Positions 25,693 to 33,940 of a DNA stretch of 64,000 nucleotides are shown here, in pieces (position 1 is the first letter of the stretch; each line of letters begins with the position of its first letter). The stretch comes from Actinomadura rifamycini DSM 43936 (lineage in GTDB: Bacteria > Actinomycetota > Actinomycetes > Streptosporangiales > Streptosporangiaceae), in NCBI RefSeq assembly GCF_000425065.1, contig NZ_AULB01000031.1, positions 50,219 to 114,218 of the forward strand, written 5' to 3'. A program made the position numbers and the translations under genes. The notes under the pieces are model-generated. The model did no database searches, had not been told where the DNA came from, and worked only from the letters and a program-made list of their open reading frames with translations.

Positions 25693-26664
25693 TTGGACCC
25701 CATCGGCGAGAAGCTGCTCGAAGTGGCCCGGAAGGAACTGGGCTACACCGAGAAGGACGACGGCTACACCAAGTTCGGCGACTGGTGGACCGAGAACGTC
25801 GACGACGACCACGACGCGTACTTCACGACGGCCCCATGGTGCGACATGTTCCTCGCCTGGGCCGCCGACAAGGCGGGCGTCACCGAGCAGGCCGGGCAGT
25901 TCGCCGCCACCCCCGACCACGCCAAGTGGTTCGAGGAGCACGACGCGTGGGGCGACGAGCCGGAGCCCGGCGCGATCGTCTTCTACGACTGGAGCGGCTC
26001 GAAGGACCTCGACCAGATCGACCACGTCGGCATCGTCGAGAAGGTCGACGGCAAGACCCTCCACACCATCGAGGGCAACGCCGACGGGTACAAGCTGATG
26101 CGCAAGACCCGCGACATGGACCAGGTCGTCGGGTTCGGCTACCCCGGCAAGGTGCAGGTCGCGCAGAAGTACACCCCCAAGCACGCCGCGCCCGCCCCCA
26201 AGATCGACCAGCTCGCGAACCCGCGCGCCGCCACCGGCTCCCACGAGCAGGACCGGGGCGCGCCCGCCGAGCAGCAGCTCCCCGTCCAGGAGGTCGCGCT
26301 CGGCGGCGTCCTCGCCCTCGTCCTGTGCGGGACCGCCGCCCTGGCCATCGGCCGCGCGGCCGCCGCCCGCACCCCGGCCGCCCCGCCCATCCGCGTCCGC
26401 AAGCGCGGCAAGCACCACCGCCCGGCCGTCCCCGCCGCCCTGCCCGCCGACGTCACCCCGGCCGACCTGGACGCCGCCGAGGCCGGCACCACGGTCATGC
26501 CCGCGCTCTCGCTGGCCGCGGCGCACGAGGCCGAGGACCGGGAGTTCTGGGGCCGCATCGCCCACCTCGAGGAGGACAGCGAGCTCGCGTTCTGGAACTC
26601 CCTGCACGCCGAGACCACCGACTCGTCCGCCGACGAGTACGCAACCGGTCTGAAGTTCCGCTAG
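25693..26664 (+). CDS. CHAP-domain amidase-like protein with a C-terminal membrane helix
   Basis: Predicted 323 residues from a TTG at 25693, supported by GGGGAG nine bases upstream and by the match of DPIGEKLLEVARKELGY to known N-termini. The CHAP domain shows the catalytic Cys in APWCDMFLAWAADKAGV (about residue 50), the His in DQIDHVGIVEKVDG and the polar residue in TIEGNADG. A linker rich in Pro/Gln follows, then one membrane helix (VALGGVLALVLCGTAALAIG, about 199-222) and a basic plus acidic tail. CHAP domains cleave peptidoglycan peptides, but no export signal precedes the domain, which leaves its topology unclear. Confidence 0.78.
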   Translation: MDPIGEKLLEVARKELGYTEKDDGYTKFGDWWTENVDDDHDAYFTTAPWCDMFLAWAADKAGVTEQAGQFAATPDHAKWFEEHDAWGDEPEPGAIVFYDWSGSKDLDQIDHVGIVEKVDGKTLHTIEGNADGYKLMRKTRDMDQVVGFGYPGKVQVAQKYTPKHAAPAPKIDQLANPRAATGSHEQDRGAPAEQQLPVQEVALGGVLALVLCGTAALAIGRAAAARTPAAPPIRVRKRGKHHRPAVPAALPADVTPADLDAAEAGTTVMPALSLAAAHEAEDREFWGRIAHLEEDSELAFWNSLHAETTDSSADEYATGLKFR

Positions 26665-26704
26665 AGTTGTCCATGTCGCCAGGGGGCAAACCCCAGGCAG
26701 ACAG

Positions 26705-26777
26705 GCGGACGTGGCTCAGTTGGTAGAGCATCACCTTGCCAAGGTGAGGGTCGCGGGTTCGAATCCCGTCGTCCGCT
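26705..26777 (+). tRNA. tRNA-Gly (anticodon GCC)
   Basis: A 73-nt cloverleaf: acceptor GCGGACG pairs with CGTCCGC, the D arm contains GCTCAGTTGGTAGAGC, the anticodon loop CTTGCCAA carries GCC, and the T arm is GCGGGTTCGAATCCCGT. No CCA is encoded. First of three consecutive tRNA genes. Confidence 0.97.
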
Positions 26778-26805
26778 CTGAATGAGGTCCAGGCGGCCTC
26801 GCTCT

Positions 26806-26876
26806 GGTGGAGTGGCCGAGAGGCGAGGCAACGGCCTGCAAAGCCGTGTACACGGGTTCAAATCCCGTCTCCACCT
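26806..26876 (+). tRNA. tRNA-Cys (anticodon GCA)
   Basis: A 71-nt cloverleaf: acceptor GGTGGAG pairs with CTCCACC, the anticodon loop CTGCAAA carries GCA, and the T arm is ACGGGTTCAAATCCCGT. The discriminator is U, as usual for tRNA-Cys. Confidence 0.97.
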
Positions 26877-26894
26877 CGCGACGCGTTTGCGCAA

Positions 26895-26966
26895 GGGCGA
26901 TTAGCTCAGTGGGAGAGCGCTACCTTGACACGGTAGAGGTCACTGGTTCAATCCCAGTATCGCCCA
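26895..26966 (+). tRNA. tRNA-Val (anticodon GAC)
   Basis: A 72-nt cloverleaf: acceptor GGGCGAT pairs with ATCGCCC, the anticodon stem-loop CTACCTTGACACGGTAG carries GAC, and the T arm is CACTGGTTCAATCCCAGT. Gly-Cys-Val order is a common actinobacterial tRNA cluster. Confidence 0.97.
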
Positions 26967-27024
26967 CTTCGAGGCGGTGCGGCCTGCTTGATGCAGGCAT
27001 CCGCGCCACGGCCCGAGGTGTCAT

Positions 27025-27088
27025 CTGGGGGACGACCCCCAGACCCCCGATGTGGGGGCTCCGCCCCCACGCCCCCGGCATTCGGGGG
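27025..27088 (+). terminator. Three consecutive GC-rich hairpins downstream of the tRNA cluster
   Basis: CTGGGGG-ACGA-CCCCCAG (27025-27042), GTGGGGGC-TCC-GCCCCCAC (27052-27070) and CCCCCG-GCATT-CGGGGG (27072-27088) are all perfect stems. They probably terminate tRNA transcription, but no T-run follows, so a repeat-type element is possible too. Confidence 0.55.
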
Positions 27089-27175
27089 TTCGGCGGTCGC
27101 AACCGTGCACTCGGCCGGTTCGGCGGTCGCAATCGTGCGTTCGGTATTCGTTGATCGTGCGCTCGGCTGGTTCGG
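27085..27175 (+). repeat. About three ~30-bp direct repeats
   Basis: GGTTCGGCGGTCGCAA followed by CGTGC and TCGG recurs at 27088 and 27118; a shortened copy (TTGATCGTGCGCTCGGC) and a final GGTTCGG follow. From 26967 to 27355 no gene is seen apart from this and the hairpins. Confidence 0.65.
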
Positions 27176-27355
27176 GCCTCTGTGCGCGTGAGGCTTGTTG
27201 CGCGGCGCATCTTGTTCACGTCGCCCCGGCCGATGGGCTCTCCAGGCGGTAGCGGCCGGTCGCCGTCCGCCCGCATCCCCCATGATCGTTCCACCACCGC
27301 GTGCACCCGGTCGGCGGGTGGTTCGCCCCGGACGTGCCGATTTCGGCCATGACTA

Positions 27356-27374
27356 TTAGGCTTGCCTAACTTTA
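27356..27374 (+). promoter_or_regulatory. Iron box (IdeR/DmdR-type operator)
   Basis: TTAGGCTTGCCTAACTTTA matches the IdeR/DmdR1 consensus TTAGGTTAGGCTAACCTAA at 14 of 19 positions and contains the palindromic pair TTAGGC/GCCTAA. It ends 16 bp before the ATG of the ABC exporter, placing it over the promoter. Iron repression of the exporter is inferred. Confidence 0.75.
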
Positions 27375-27390
27375 TGGTCGAGGGGGCGTC

Positions 27391-29040
27391 ATGGGCGGGC
27401 GGGACGTGCTGTGGGGCGCGGTTCGCGGGCAGCGCGGGGACGTGACGATCGCCGCGCTGCTGGCGTCGGGGCACCAGGTCGGCGAGACGTTCGTGCCGGT
27501 GCTCATCGGGATCGCGATCGACGAGGCGGTCGGGCCGGGAGACGGACGCGCGCTGCTCGTGTGGCTGGGCGTCCTCGCGGTCGTGTACTTCGGGCTGTCG
27601 TGGTCGTTCCGGCTCGGCGCTTACAAGGGCGAACGGGCCGGGGCGCGGGCGGCGCACGACCTGCGGACGGCGGTCGTGGCGCGGGTGCTGGACCCGCGGG
27701 GCGGCGCCGAACGGGGACGGCTGCCCGGGGCGCTCGCGTCGATCGCGACGGAGGACGCCCGCCGGGTCGGCGCGGTCAACGTCGCGCTGATGGCCGGGAT
27801 CGCCGCGGTCGTCGCGCTCGTCGTGAGCGCCGTCGTGCTCCTCGGGATCTCGGTGCCGCTCGGGCTGCTGGTGCTGCTCGGGGCGCCGCCGCTGCTGTGG
27901 GCGGGGCATCTGCTCAGCAAGCCGCTGGAGCGGCGCAGCCGCGCGGAGCAGGAACGGGGCGCGCACGCGTCGGCGGTCGCGGCCGACCTGGTCGGCGGGC
28001 TGCGGGTGCTGAAGGGCATCGGCGCGGAGCGCGCGGCCGTGGAACGGTACCGGGCCACGAGCGCCCGGTCGCTGGAGGCGACGCTGCGGGCGGCGCGGGC
28101 CGAGGCGTGGCAGAACGGGACGGTCCTGGCGCTCACGGGGATCTTCATCGCGATCGTCGCGCTGGTCGGCGGCCGGCTGGCCGCCGCCGGAGACATCGGG
28201 CTCGGGGAGCTGGTGAGCGCCGTGGGGCTCGCGCTGCTGCTGCTGGGGCCGCTGTCGACGCTGTCGTGGGTCAACACGGAGCTGGCGCAGGGACGGGCGT
28301 CGGCGGCGCGGATCGCGGAGGTGCTCGCGGCGCCCGAGGCGGTGCCGCCGGGGACCGCGGAGCCCCCGGGCGCGGTGGACGGACGGGTGCGGCTGCGCGA
28401 CGTCGCGTGCGGATCGCTGGCCGGGGTGAGCTTCGAGGCCGAGCCCGGCGAGCTCTTGGGCGTCGTGGCCGACGCGGCCGACGCGGGGAACCTGCTGCGC
28501 TGCCTCGGCCGGGAGGCCGACCCGGACGCGGGCGCCGTCGAGCTGGACGGGGTGCCGCTCGCGACGCTGGCGCCGGGCGCGGTGCGCGAGTCGATCCTGG
28601 TGGCGCCGCACGACGCCGACCTGTTCGCGGGCGGACTGGAGGACAACGTGGCGGCGGTCGCGCGGATCGACGTGGGCAAGGCGATGGCGGCCGCGGGCGC
28701 CGACGAGGTCCTGCGGGGCACCGTCCTCGGGGAGCGGGGCCGGACGCTGTCGGGCGGGCAGCGGCAGCGGGTGGCGCTGGCGCGCGCCCTCGCGGCGGAC
28801 GCGGACGTCCTGGTGCTGCACGACCCGACGACGGCGGTGGACGCGGTCACCGAGGCGCGCATCGCCGACGGGCTGCGGGCGATCCGTACCGGGCGGACGA
28901 CGATCGTGGTGACGGCGAGCCCGGCGCTGCTGGCCGTCGCCGACCGGGTGGTGCTGCTGGCGGACGGGCGGGTGGCGGCCACCGGCACCCACGCCGAACT
29001 GGCGGGGCGCGCGGACTACCGGACGGCGGTGCTGTCGTGA
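27391..29040 (+). CDS. ABC exporter half-transporter 1 with a degenerate ATPase domain
   Basis: Predicted 549 residues: about six membrane helices (residues 15-310), then a nucleotide-binding domain. The signature LSGGQRQRVALARALA is perfect, but the Walker A region is GVVADAADAGNLLRCL without a GKS/T. The Q-loop Gln is replaced (VAPHDADLF), Walker B reads VLVLHDPTTAVD without the catalytic Glu, and the switch His is lost (VVTASPALLAVAD). It can therefore supply only the signature half of an ATP site to its partner. The iron box upstream suggests siderophore export or import; IrtAB-like pairs and siderophore exporters are precedents. GTGA overlap with the next gene. Confidence 0.87.
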   Translation: MGGRDVLWGAVRGQRGDVTIAALLASGHQVGETFVPVLIGIAIDEAVGPGDGRALLVWLGVLAVVYFGLSWSFRLGAYKGERAGARAAHDLRTAVVARVLDPRGGAERGRLPGALASIATEDARRVGAVNVALMAGIAAVVALVVSAVVLLGISVPLGLLVLLGAPPLLWAGHLLSKPLERRSRAEQERGAHASAVAADLVGGLRVLKGIGAERAAVERYRATSARSLEATLRAARAEAWQNGTVLALTGIFIAIVALVGGRLAAAGDIGLGELVSAVGLALLLLGPLSTLSWVNTELAQGRASAARIAEVLAAPEAVPPGTAEPPGAVDGRVRLRDVACGSLAGVSFEAEPGELLGVVADAADAGNLLRCLGREADPDAGAVELDGVPLATLAPGAVRESILVAPHDADLFAGGLEDNVAAVARIDVGKAMAAAGADEVLRGTVLGERGRTLSGGQRQRVALARALAADADVLVLHDPTTAVDAVTEARIADGLRAIRTGRTTIVVTASPALLAVADRVVLLADGRVAATGTHAELAGRADYRTAVLS

Positions 29041-30740
29041 CGCTGCTTCCCACCGCGAGCGGCGCCCGGACGCGGGCGGTGCTGGGCGAGCTGGTCCGGC
29101 CGCACCGGGGCCTGGCGGCCGCCGGGTTCGGGGTGCTGACCGCGGCGACGGCGACCGGGCTGCTGACCGCGCCGCTCGTCGGGCGGATCGTCGACGCCGT
29201 CGCGCAGCGGCGGGACCCGGACGTCATCACGTGGATCGTCGCCGGGCTGATCGCCGTGGCGGTCGTCCAGGGCGTCACGACGGCGGCGGGGCTGTCGCTG
29301 GTCTCGCGCCTCGGCGAGACGGTGCTGGCGAGGCTGCGGGAACGGTTCGTCGAGCGGGCGCTGCACCTTCCGCTGGACGAACTGGAGCGCGCGGGCTCGG
29401 GCGACCTCGTCGCGCGGGTCACCGGGGACGTGTCGCTGGTCGCCGAGGCGGTGCGGCGGGCGCTGCCCGAGCTGGTCCGGTCGTCGCTGGCGATCGTTCT
29501 GACGCTGGGGGCGCTCGCCCTGCTGGACTGGCGGTTCCTGCTCGCGGCGCTGTGCGCGGCGCCGGTGCAGGCGTACACGGCGCGCTGGTACGTGCGGCGC
29601 GCGGTGCCGCTGTACGCGGAGCAGCGGGTCGCGAACGGGGCGCAGCAGCAGCAGTTGCTGGACGGCATCGGCGGTGCGGCGACCGTGCGGGCGTTCCGGC
29701 TGGAGGAGGAGCACACGGGCCTCGTCGCGCGGAAGTCGCGGGCGCTGGTCGAGCTGACGATGCGCACGATCCACCTGGTGCTGCGGTTCTACTGCCGGCT
29801 GCACGTGGCGGAGTACACCGGCCTCGCGGCGGTGCTCGTCGCCGGGTTCGTGCTGGTCGGCGGCGGTCACGCGTCGATCGGGACGGCGACGGCGGCGGCG
29901 CTGTACTTCCACAACCTGTTCGCGCCGATGAACACGGTGCTCGTCCTGATCGACGACGCGCAGGCGGCCGGGGCGGGGCTCGCGCGGCTCGTCGGGGTGG
30001 CCGACCGGCCCGCGCCGGGCGCCCCGGCGGAGACCGCGCCGGGCGACGGCTCGGTGACGGCCGCGGCGGTCGAGCACGCGTACGTGCCCGGGCGTCCGGT
30101 GCTGCACGGGATCGACCTGCGGGTGCGGCCCGGGGAGCGGGTCGCGCTGGTGGGCGCGAGCGGCGCCGGGAAGACGACGCTGGCGAAGCTGGTGGCGGGC
30201 GTGCACGCGCCGACGGGCGGCACGGTCCGGGCGGACGGCGTCGCGCTGGTGACGCAGGAGGTGCACGTGTTCGCCGGGACGCTCGCCGAGGACCTGCGGC
30301 TCGCGGACCCGGACGCGCCGGACGAGCGGCTGCGGGACGCGCTCGCGCGGGTCGGCGCCCTGGAGTGGGCGGACGCCCTGCCGGACGGGCTCGGCACCGT
30401 CGTCGGGGAGGGCGGGCACCGGCTGACGAGCGCGCGGTCGCAGCAGCTCGCGCTGGCCCGGCTGGTCCTCGCCGACCCCCGCGTGGCCGTCCTGGACGAG
30501 GCGACGGCGGAGGCGGGCAGCGCGGGCGCGAAGGTCCTGGAGCGGGCGGCGGAGCGGGCCGTGGAGGGACGCACGGCGCTCGTGGTCGCGCACCGGCTGA
30601 CGCAGGCCGCGTCCGCCGACCGGGTGGTGGTGATGGACGGCGGCCGCGTCGTGGAGAGCGGCACGCACGACGAGCTCCGCGCGGCGGGCGGCGCCTACGC
30701 CGCGCTCTGGGCGGCGTGGTCGGGGTCGCGCGGCGCCTAG
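29037..30740 (+). CDS. ABC exporter half-transporter 2 with intact Walker motifs and a degenerate signature
   Basis: Predicted 567 residues, six membrane helices (residues 15-310) plus ATPase domain. Walker A is GASGAGKTTLAKL, the Q-loop is LVTQEVHVF, Walker B is VAVLDEATAE with the catalytic Glu, and the switch region is VVAHRLT. The signature is lost: LTSARSQQLALARL replaces LSGGQ. Its losses complement those of the upstream half-transporter, so the dimer should have exactly one working ATP site. The start is the GTG overlapping the upstream stop. Its 3' end overlaps the convergent BpsA-like gene by 4 bp. Confidence 0.9.
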   Translation: MTLLPTASGARTRAVLGELVRPHRGLAAAGFGVLTAATATGLLTAPLVGRIVDAVAQRRDPDVITWIVAGLIAVAVVQGVTTAAGLSLVSRLGETVLARLRERFVERALHLPLDELERAGSGDLVARVTGDVSLVAEAVRRALPELVRSSLAIVLTLGALALLDWRFLLAALCAAPVQAYTARWYVRRAVPLYAEQRVANGAQQQQLLDGIGGAATVRAFRLEEEHTGLVARKSRALVELTMRTIHLVLRFYCRLHVAEYTGLAAVLVAGFVLVGGGHASIGTATAAALYFHNLFAPMNTVLVLIDDAQAAGAGLARLVGVADRPAPGAPAETAPGDGSVTAAAVEHAYVPGRPVLHGIDLRVRPGERVALVGASGAGKTTLAKLVAGVHAPTGGTVRADGVALVTQEVHVFAGTLAEDLRLADPDAPDERLRDALARVGALEWADALPDGLGTVVGEGGHRLTSARSQQLALARLVLADPRVAVLDEATAEAGSAGAKVLERAAERAVEGRTALVVAHRLTQAASADRVVVMDGGRVVESGTHDELRAAGGAYAALWAAWSGSRGA

Positions 30741-32257
30741 CCGGACGACTTGAGGGCGAGCGTTGCGAGGCGGTGCGCCGGGAGTTCCAGGGCGGTCACG
30801 TCGTGCGCCCAGGCGGGGACCTCGGCGCGCGCCTCGCGCTTGGTGAGGCCATGGGTGCGCATGAGCGCGTCGCGCCAGGCGTTGGCGACCTTCCCGTGCG
30901 CGCGGTCCATGAGCGTGCGGGCCGGCGTGCCGGACGGCGGGCGCCGGACGGCGTCCACGTGCGTCCCGCGGGCGGTCAGCTCGTACACGGGCGCGAGGAT
31001 CTCGGCGGCTTCGGCGGGGTCGGCGGCGGTGAACACGCGGACGCGTTCGGCGCGGGTGGCGAGCAGGACCCGGACGAGCGCGGGTTCGAGGCCGGGCGGC
31101 AGCGCGATCGCGGCGCGGCGGACGGTCGCGGCGTACGGCTTGGCGAGCCACGTCGCCAGCCGGACGCGCGGGACGTTCGGCAGCACGTCCTTCGGCCACG
31201 CGCCGACGAGGACGTCGGGGCCGAGGTCGGCGACCGACCCGGCCGTGAGGTCCCGCGCGGCCGCCGACTCCACGGACTGCGGGCCGTGCGTGTAGATGGC
31301 GGCGGCGAACCGGTCGGCGCGGGCGACGGCGGCGGGCAGGGTCTTCGCGGTGGGGCGCAGGACGTACAGGTCGGCGGCCGACCCGATCGCCTCGGCGCCG
31401 AAGTAGCGGTTGAAGTCGGGGTAGATCGCCTCGGAGAGGAGGTTCAGCTCGCCGAGGGCGTGCTGCACCTTGAGGGCGAGCGCGGGGGTGAGGTCGCCGG
31501 CGCCGTAGGCGAGCAGGACCCGGCCCCGCGCGAGGTCGCCGAGGCCCTCGACGGCGCGGGCGACGAACAGGCCGACGCCGTCCGGGGTGTAGGGCGGGTC
31601 GGTGATCGCGAGGTCGTGGTCGCGGGCCGACGGGGGCAGGCCGAGCCGCAGGTCGGCCCAGCGGGTGCGGACGTCGAGGCCGAGCCGCTCCGCCTCGGCG
31701 TCGATGTGGGCGAGGACGCGGTCGTCGATGTCGACGACGGTCGTCCGGACGCCGGGGTGGACGAGGCCGACGGCGAGCGAGGTCAGGTCGTGGTCGCCGA
31801 CGCACAGCAGGCGGGGGGCGGGCGCGCCCGGCGGGCGGAAGCGGGCGCCGAGGAACAGCGCCCGGCGGACGACGGTCTCCGGGGTGGCGGACACGTGGTC
31901 GAGGGCGCGCCGCGCGCGGGGCGCGCGGGCGATGGCGTCGGCGAGGCGCTCGACGACCGGCGCGTGCGCGGGCAGCAGGTGCCCGACGGGGTCGGCCGGG
32001 GCGGCGTGCTCCGGGACGGGCGCGGGCGGCGTGCGCCGGTAGCGGTCGCCGGACCGCTCGACCGGGACGGTGCGCAGCAGCGCCTCGATCGAGCGGCGCG
32101 GCGCGCCCGTCGCGCGGACGAGTTCGGCGCGGGTGCGCCAGCCCTCGGCGAGGAGGGCGAGCGCGGCGTGGACCCGCACCGGTTCCATGCCGTCCACGAC
32201 CGGCAGCGCCGCGCCGCCCCCGCCCTCGCCGACCTCATGGGCCCCGGGTTCGTCCAT
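30737..32257 (-). CDS. BpsA-like (DUF43) aminopropyltransferase-family protein
   Basis: Predicted 506 residues. An N-terminal winged-helix-like segment (VRVHAALALLAEGWRTRAEL) precedes a Rossmann core with LLCVGDHDLTSLAVGLVHPG, TTVVDIDDRVLAHIDAEAER and the motif AITDPPYTPDGVGLFVARA. These match the branched-chain polyamine synthase BpsA/DUF43 family, where GDDD and DPPYT line the active site; here the first motif is GDHD. Residues of about 330-506 form an extra domain (LPNVPRVRLATWLAKPYAAT) not known from archaeal BpsA. Polyamine aminopropylation is possible but unproven in actinobacteria. Confidence 0.72.
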   Translation of the reverse strand: MDEPGAHEVGEGGGGAALPVVDGMEPVRVHAALALLAEGWRTRAELVRATGAPRRSIEALLRTVPVERSGDRYRRTPPAPVPEHAAPADPVGHLLPAHAPVVERLADAIARAPRARRALDHVSATPETVVRRALFLGARFRPPGAPAPRLLCVGDHDLTSLAVGLVHPGVRTTVVDIDDRVLAHIDAEAERLGLDVRTRWADLRLGLPPSARDHDLAITDPPYTPDGVGLFVARAVEGLGDLARGRVLLAYGAGDLTPALALKVQHALGELNLLSEAIYPDFNRYFGAEAIGSAADLYVLRPTAKTLPAAVARADRFAAAIYTHGPQSVESAAARDLTAGSVADLGPDVLVGAWPKDVLPNVPRVRLATWLAKPYAATVRRAAIALPPGLEPALVRVLLATRAERVRVFTAADPAEAAEILAPVYELTARGTHVDAVRRPPSGTPARTLMDRAHGKVANAWRDALMRTHGLTKREARAEVPAWAHDVTALELPAHRLATLALKSSG

Positions 32258-32280
32258 CCGGGCAGTTTATTGCCCGCCCG

Positions 32281-32385
32281 TCAGTAGCCGGGTCCGCCGA
32301 GCAGGCCGCCGTCGGCGAGGGTCTCCGTGCCGGTGCCCGGACGCCTTCGTCGGCTCGACGGCGGCCTTCCCGGCCGCGCGCTCAC
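32281..32385 (-). pseudogene. Remnant of a short-chain dehydrogenase/reductase gene (34 codons)
   Basis: The stop of kshA overlaps a GTG (GTGA), the normal junction for a downstream gene, but the frame ends after 34 codons. The last part, GTGTETLADGGLLGGPGY, resembles the C-terminus of SDRs (ITGTELxVDGG). The preceding 15 residues are Arg/Pro-rich. The simplest reading is that the body of the gene was deleted while both ends stayed. Confidence 0.5.
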
Positions 32386-33533
32386 GTGCGCTGCGACGCC
32401 GGGATCATCGAGAACGAGACGCCGTTGGCGACGTTCTCGTCGACCTCGCGCCGCCACGTCTCGACGGCGCGGGACGTGTCGATCTCGAACTCGAACCGGT
32501 TCGTCATCTCGGGGGTGACGTCCTCGACGTCCACGTAGAACTGCTCGTACCAGCGGCGGAGCTGGTAGACGGGCCCGTCCTGCTCGCACAGCAGCGGGTT
32601 GTCGACGGGGGCCTTGTTCTTCCAGATCTCGACGTCCTGGAGGAAGCCGAGGCCGACGCCCTCGGCGACCTGCGCGGCCATCGCGTCGGCCTCCTCGTCG
32701 GACATGCCGGGGAACTTCTTGACGATCGCGCCCCACTGGAGCATGAAGCTGTTGGACGTGATCGGGTAGTGGCAGTTGATCAGGACGGTCTCGACCGTGA
32801 CGCCCTCGGCCTCGTTCCACAGGTAGTCGATCATGTAGGACGGCCCGTAGTACGCCGCCTCCGACCGCTGGTCGATCTTCTGGTCGGCGGGGCCGGGGAT
32901 CATCCCGAGGTGCGCGTCGTCGCGGGACGTCCCGTCGAAGTACTGGGTCGCGACGTGCCCCTCGAAGACGTTCTTGAAGTACGTCGGCAGCGCGTAGTGG
33001 ACGTAGAAGAAGTGCGCCATGTCGACGACGTTGTCGACGATCTCGCGGCAGTGGGAGTTCTCGACGCGGAGCGTGTTCCACGTCCAGTCGCTCCACTCGT
33101 CGCTGAACGCGCCGTCGATGCGCGGGATCGTCACCTCCGGGGGCGGCGGGCCGCCCTGCGGGTCATTCCAGACGAACAGCTGCCCGTTCTCCTCCAGCGT
33201 CGGCCAGGAGGCGGTGCGGGCGGCGCGGGGGACGCGCTTGGCGTACGGGATGCCGGCGCAGCGGCCGTCCCCGCCCCAGCGCCAGTCGTGGAACGGGCAC
33301 GCGATCGCGTCGCCCTTGACGGTGCCCTGGGTGAGGTTCCCGCCCATGTGGGGGCAGAAGCCGTTGAGGACGTGCAGCCCGCCGCTCTCGCCCCGGAAGA
33401 CGACGAGCGTGGTGCCGAACGCCTCGACGGCGTGCGGCTTCCCGTCCTTGAACGAGTCGGCCAGGCCCAGGCAGTGCCAGCCCCGGGCGAACCGCTCGGG
33501 CGGCGGCGCGGCCTCGATGACGCGGTGGTTCAT
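32382..33533 (-). CDS. kshA: 3-ketosteroid 9-alpha-hydroxylase oxygenase subunit KshA
   Basis: Predicted 383-residue Rieske non-heme oxygenase that hydroxylates ring C9 of 3-ketosteroids and, with a KstD activity, opens ring B. The Rieske centre is CPHMGGNL plus CPFHDWRWGGDG. The mononuclear iron site is NVVDMAHFFYVHY, and the flanking WTWNTLRVENSHCREI and PTYFKNVFEGHVATQ are typical of KshA. Length matches characterised KshA. The ATG overlaps the stop of the kstD remnant (ATGA), preserving operon structure. The reductase KshB is not in the window. The gene appears intact. Confidence 0.93.
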   Translation of the reverse strand: MNHRVIEAAPPPERFARGWHCLGLADSFKDGKPHAVEAFGTTLVVFRGESGGLHVLNGFCPHMGGNLTQGTVKGDAIACPFHDWRWGGDGRCAGIPYAKRVPRAARTASWPTLEENGQLFVWNDPQGGPPPPEVTIPRIDGAFSDEWSDWTWNTLRVENSHCREIVDNVVDMAHFFYVHYALPTYFKNVFEGHVATQYFDGTSRDDAHLGMIPGPADQKIDQRSEAAYYGPSYMIDYLWNEAEGVTVETVLINCHYPITSNSFMLQWGAIVKKFPGMSDEEADAMAAQVAEGVGLGFLQDVEIWKNKAPVDNPLLCEQDGPVYQLRRWYEQFYVDVEDVTPEMTNRFEFEIDTSRAVETWRREVDENVANGVSFSMIPASQRT

Positions 33534-33928
33534 GCCTTTCCTCCCTGTGTGACGGGGTTCTGTGCTGCGGCGATGCAGGCGGCGACGTAGCCGAACGTCA
33601 TCGCGGGGCCGATCGTGGCGCCCGGCCCGGGTAGGTCTCGCCGGTCACGGCGGCCGAGCAGTTCCCGGTGGCGTACAGGCCCGCGCTGGGCGGGCCGTCC
33701 GGCGTCGGGACCGACGGCGCGCCCCGCACCTTGTCCATCAGGCCGTAGGTGGGGAGCCCGGCGCGGCGCATCCGCGCGAACTCGGGGCCGAGCTTGGCGT
33801 CCTTGCGCGCGTCGGGCACCCGCTCCCCCACCGCCGCGTCCATGTACGAGCGGACGTTCTCGGGGGTGTCGCGCTGCCCCGCCTGCTCCAGGTACAGGGT
33901 GCGGTGTGTCCGTGTCCACTGTGTCCAT
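33530..33928 (-). pseudogene. Decayed FAD-dependent 3-ketosteroid dehydrogenase (kstD-like) gene
   Basis: An ATG at 33928 with GGAGAAG upstream opens a frame whose first residues (MDTVDTDTPH) lead straight into material from inside the protein in another frame: TLYLEQAGQRDTPENVRSYM and GERVPDARKD. After GLPTYG it jumps to the C-terminal GLYATGNCSAAVTGETYPG. Near 33626 one base is missing, and the end ATIGPAMTFGYVAACIAAAQ is in the original frame. KstD-family enzymes have about 500-570 residues; only about 130 codons remain, without the FAD-binding N-terminus. The stop still overlaps kshA. Confidence 0.8.
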
Positions 33929-33940
33929 GTGCTTCTCCGG

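Noticed and set aside
26967..27355. Possible CRISPR array or att site behind the tRNA cluster
   Set aside because: The repeats are only about three, degenerate and without unique equal-length spacers, no cas gene is present, and no duplicate of a tRNA 3' end is visible in the window.
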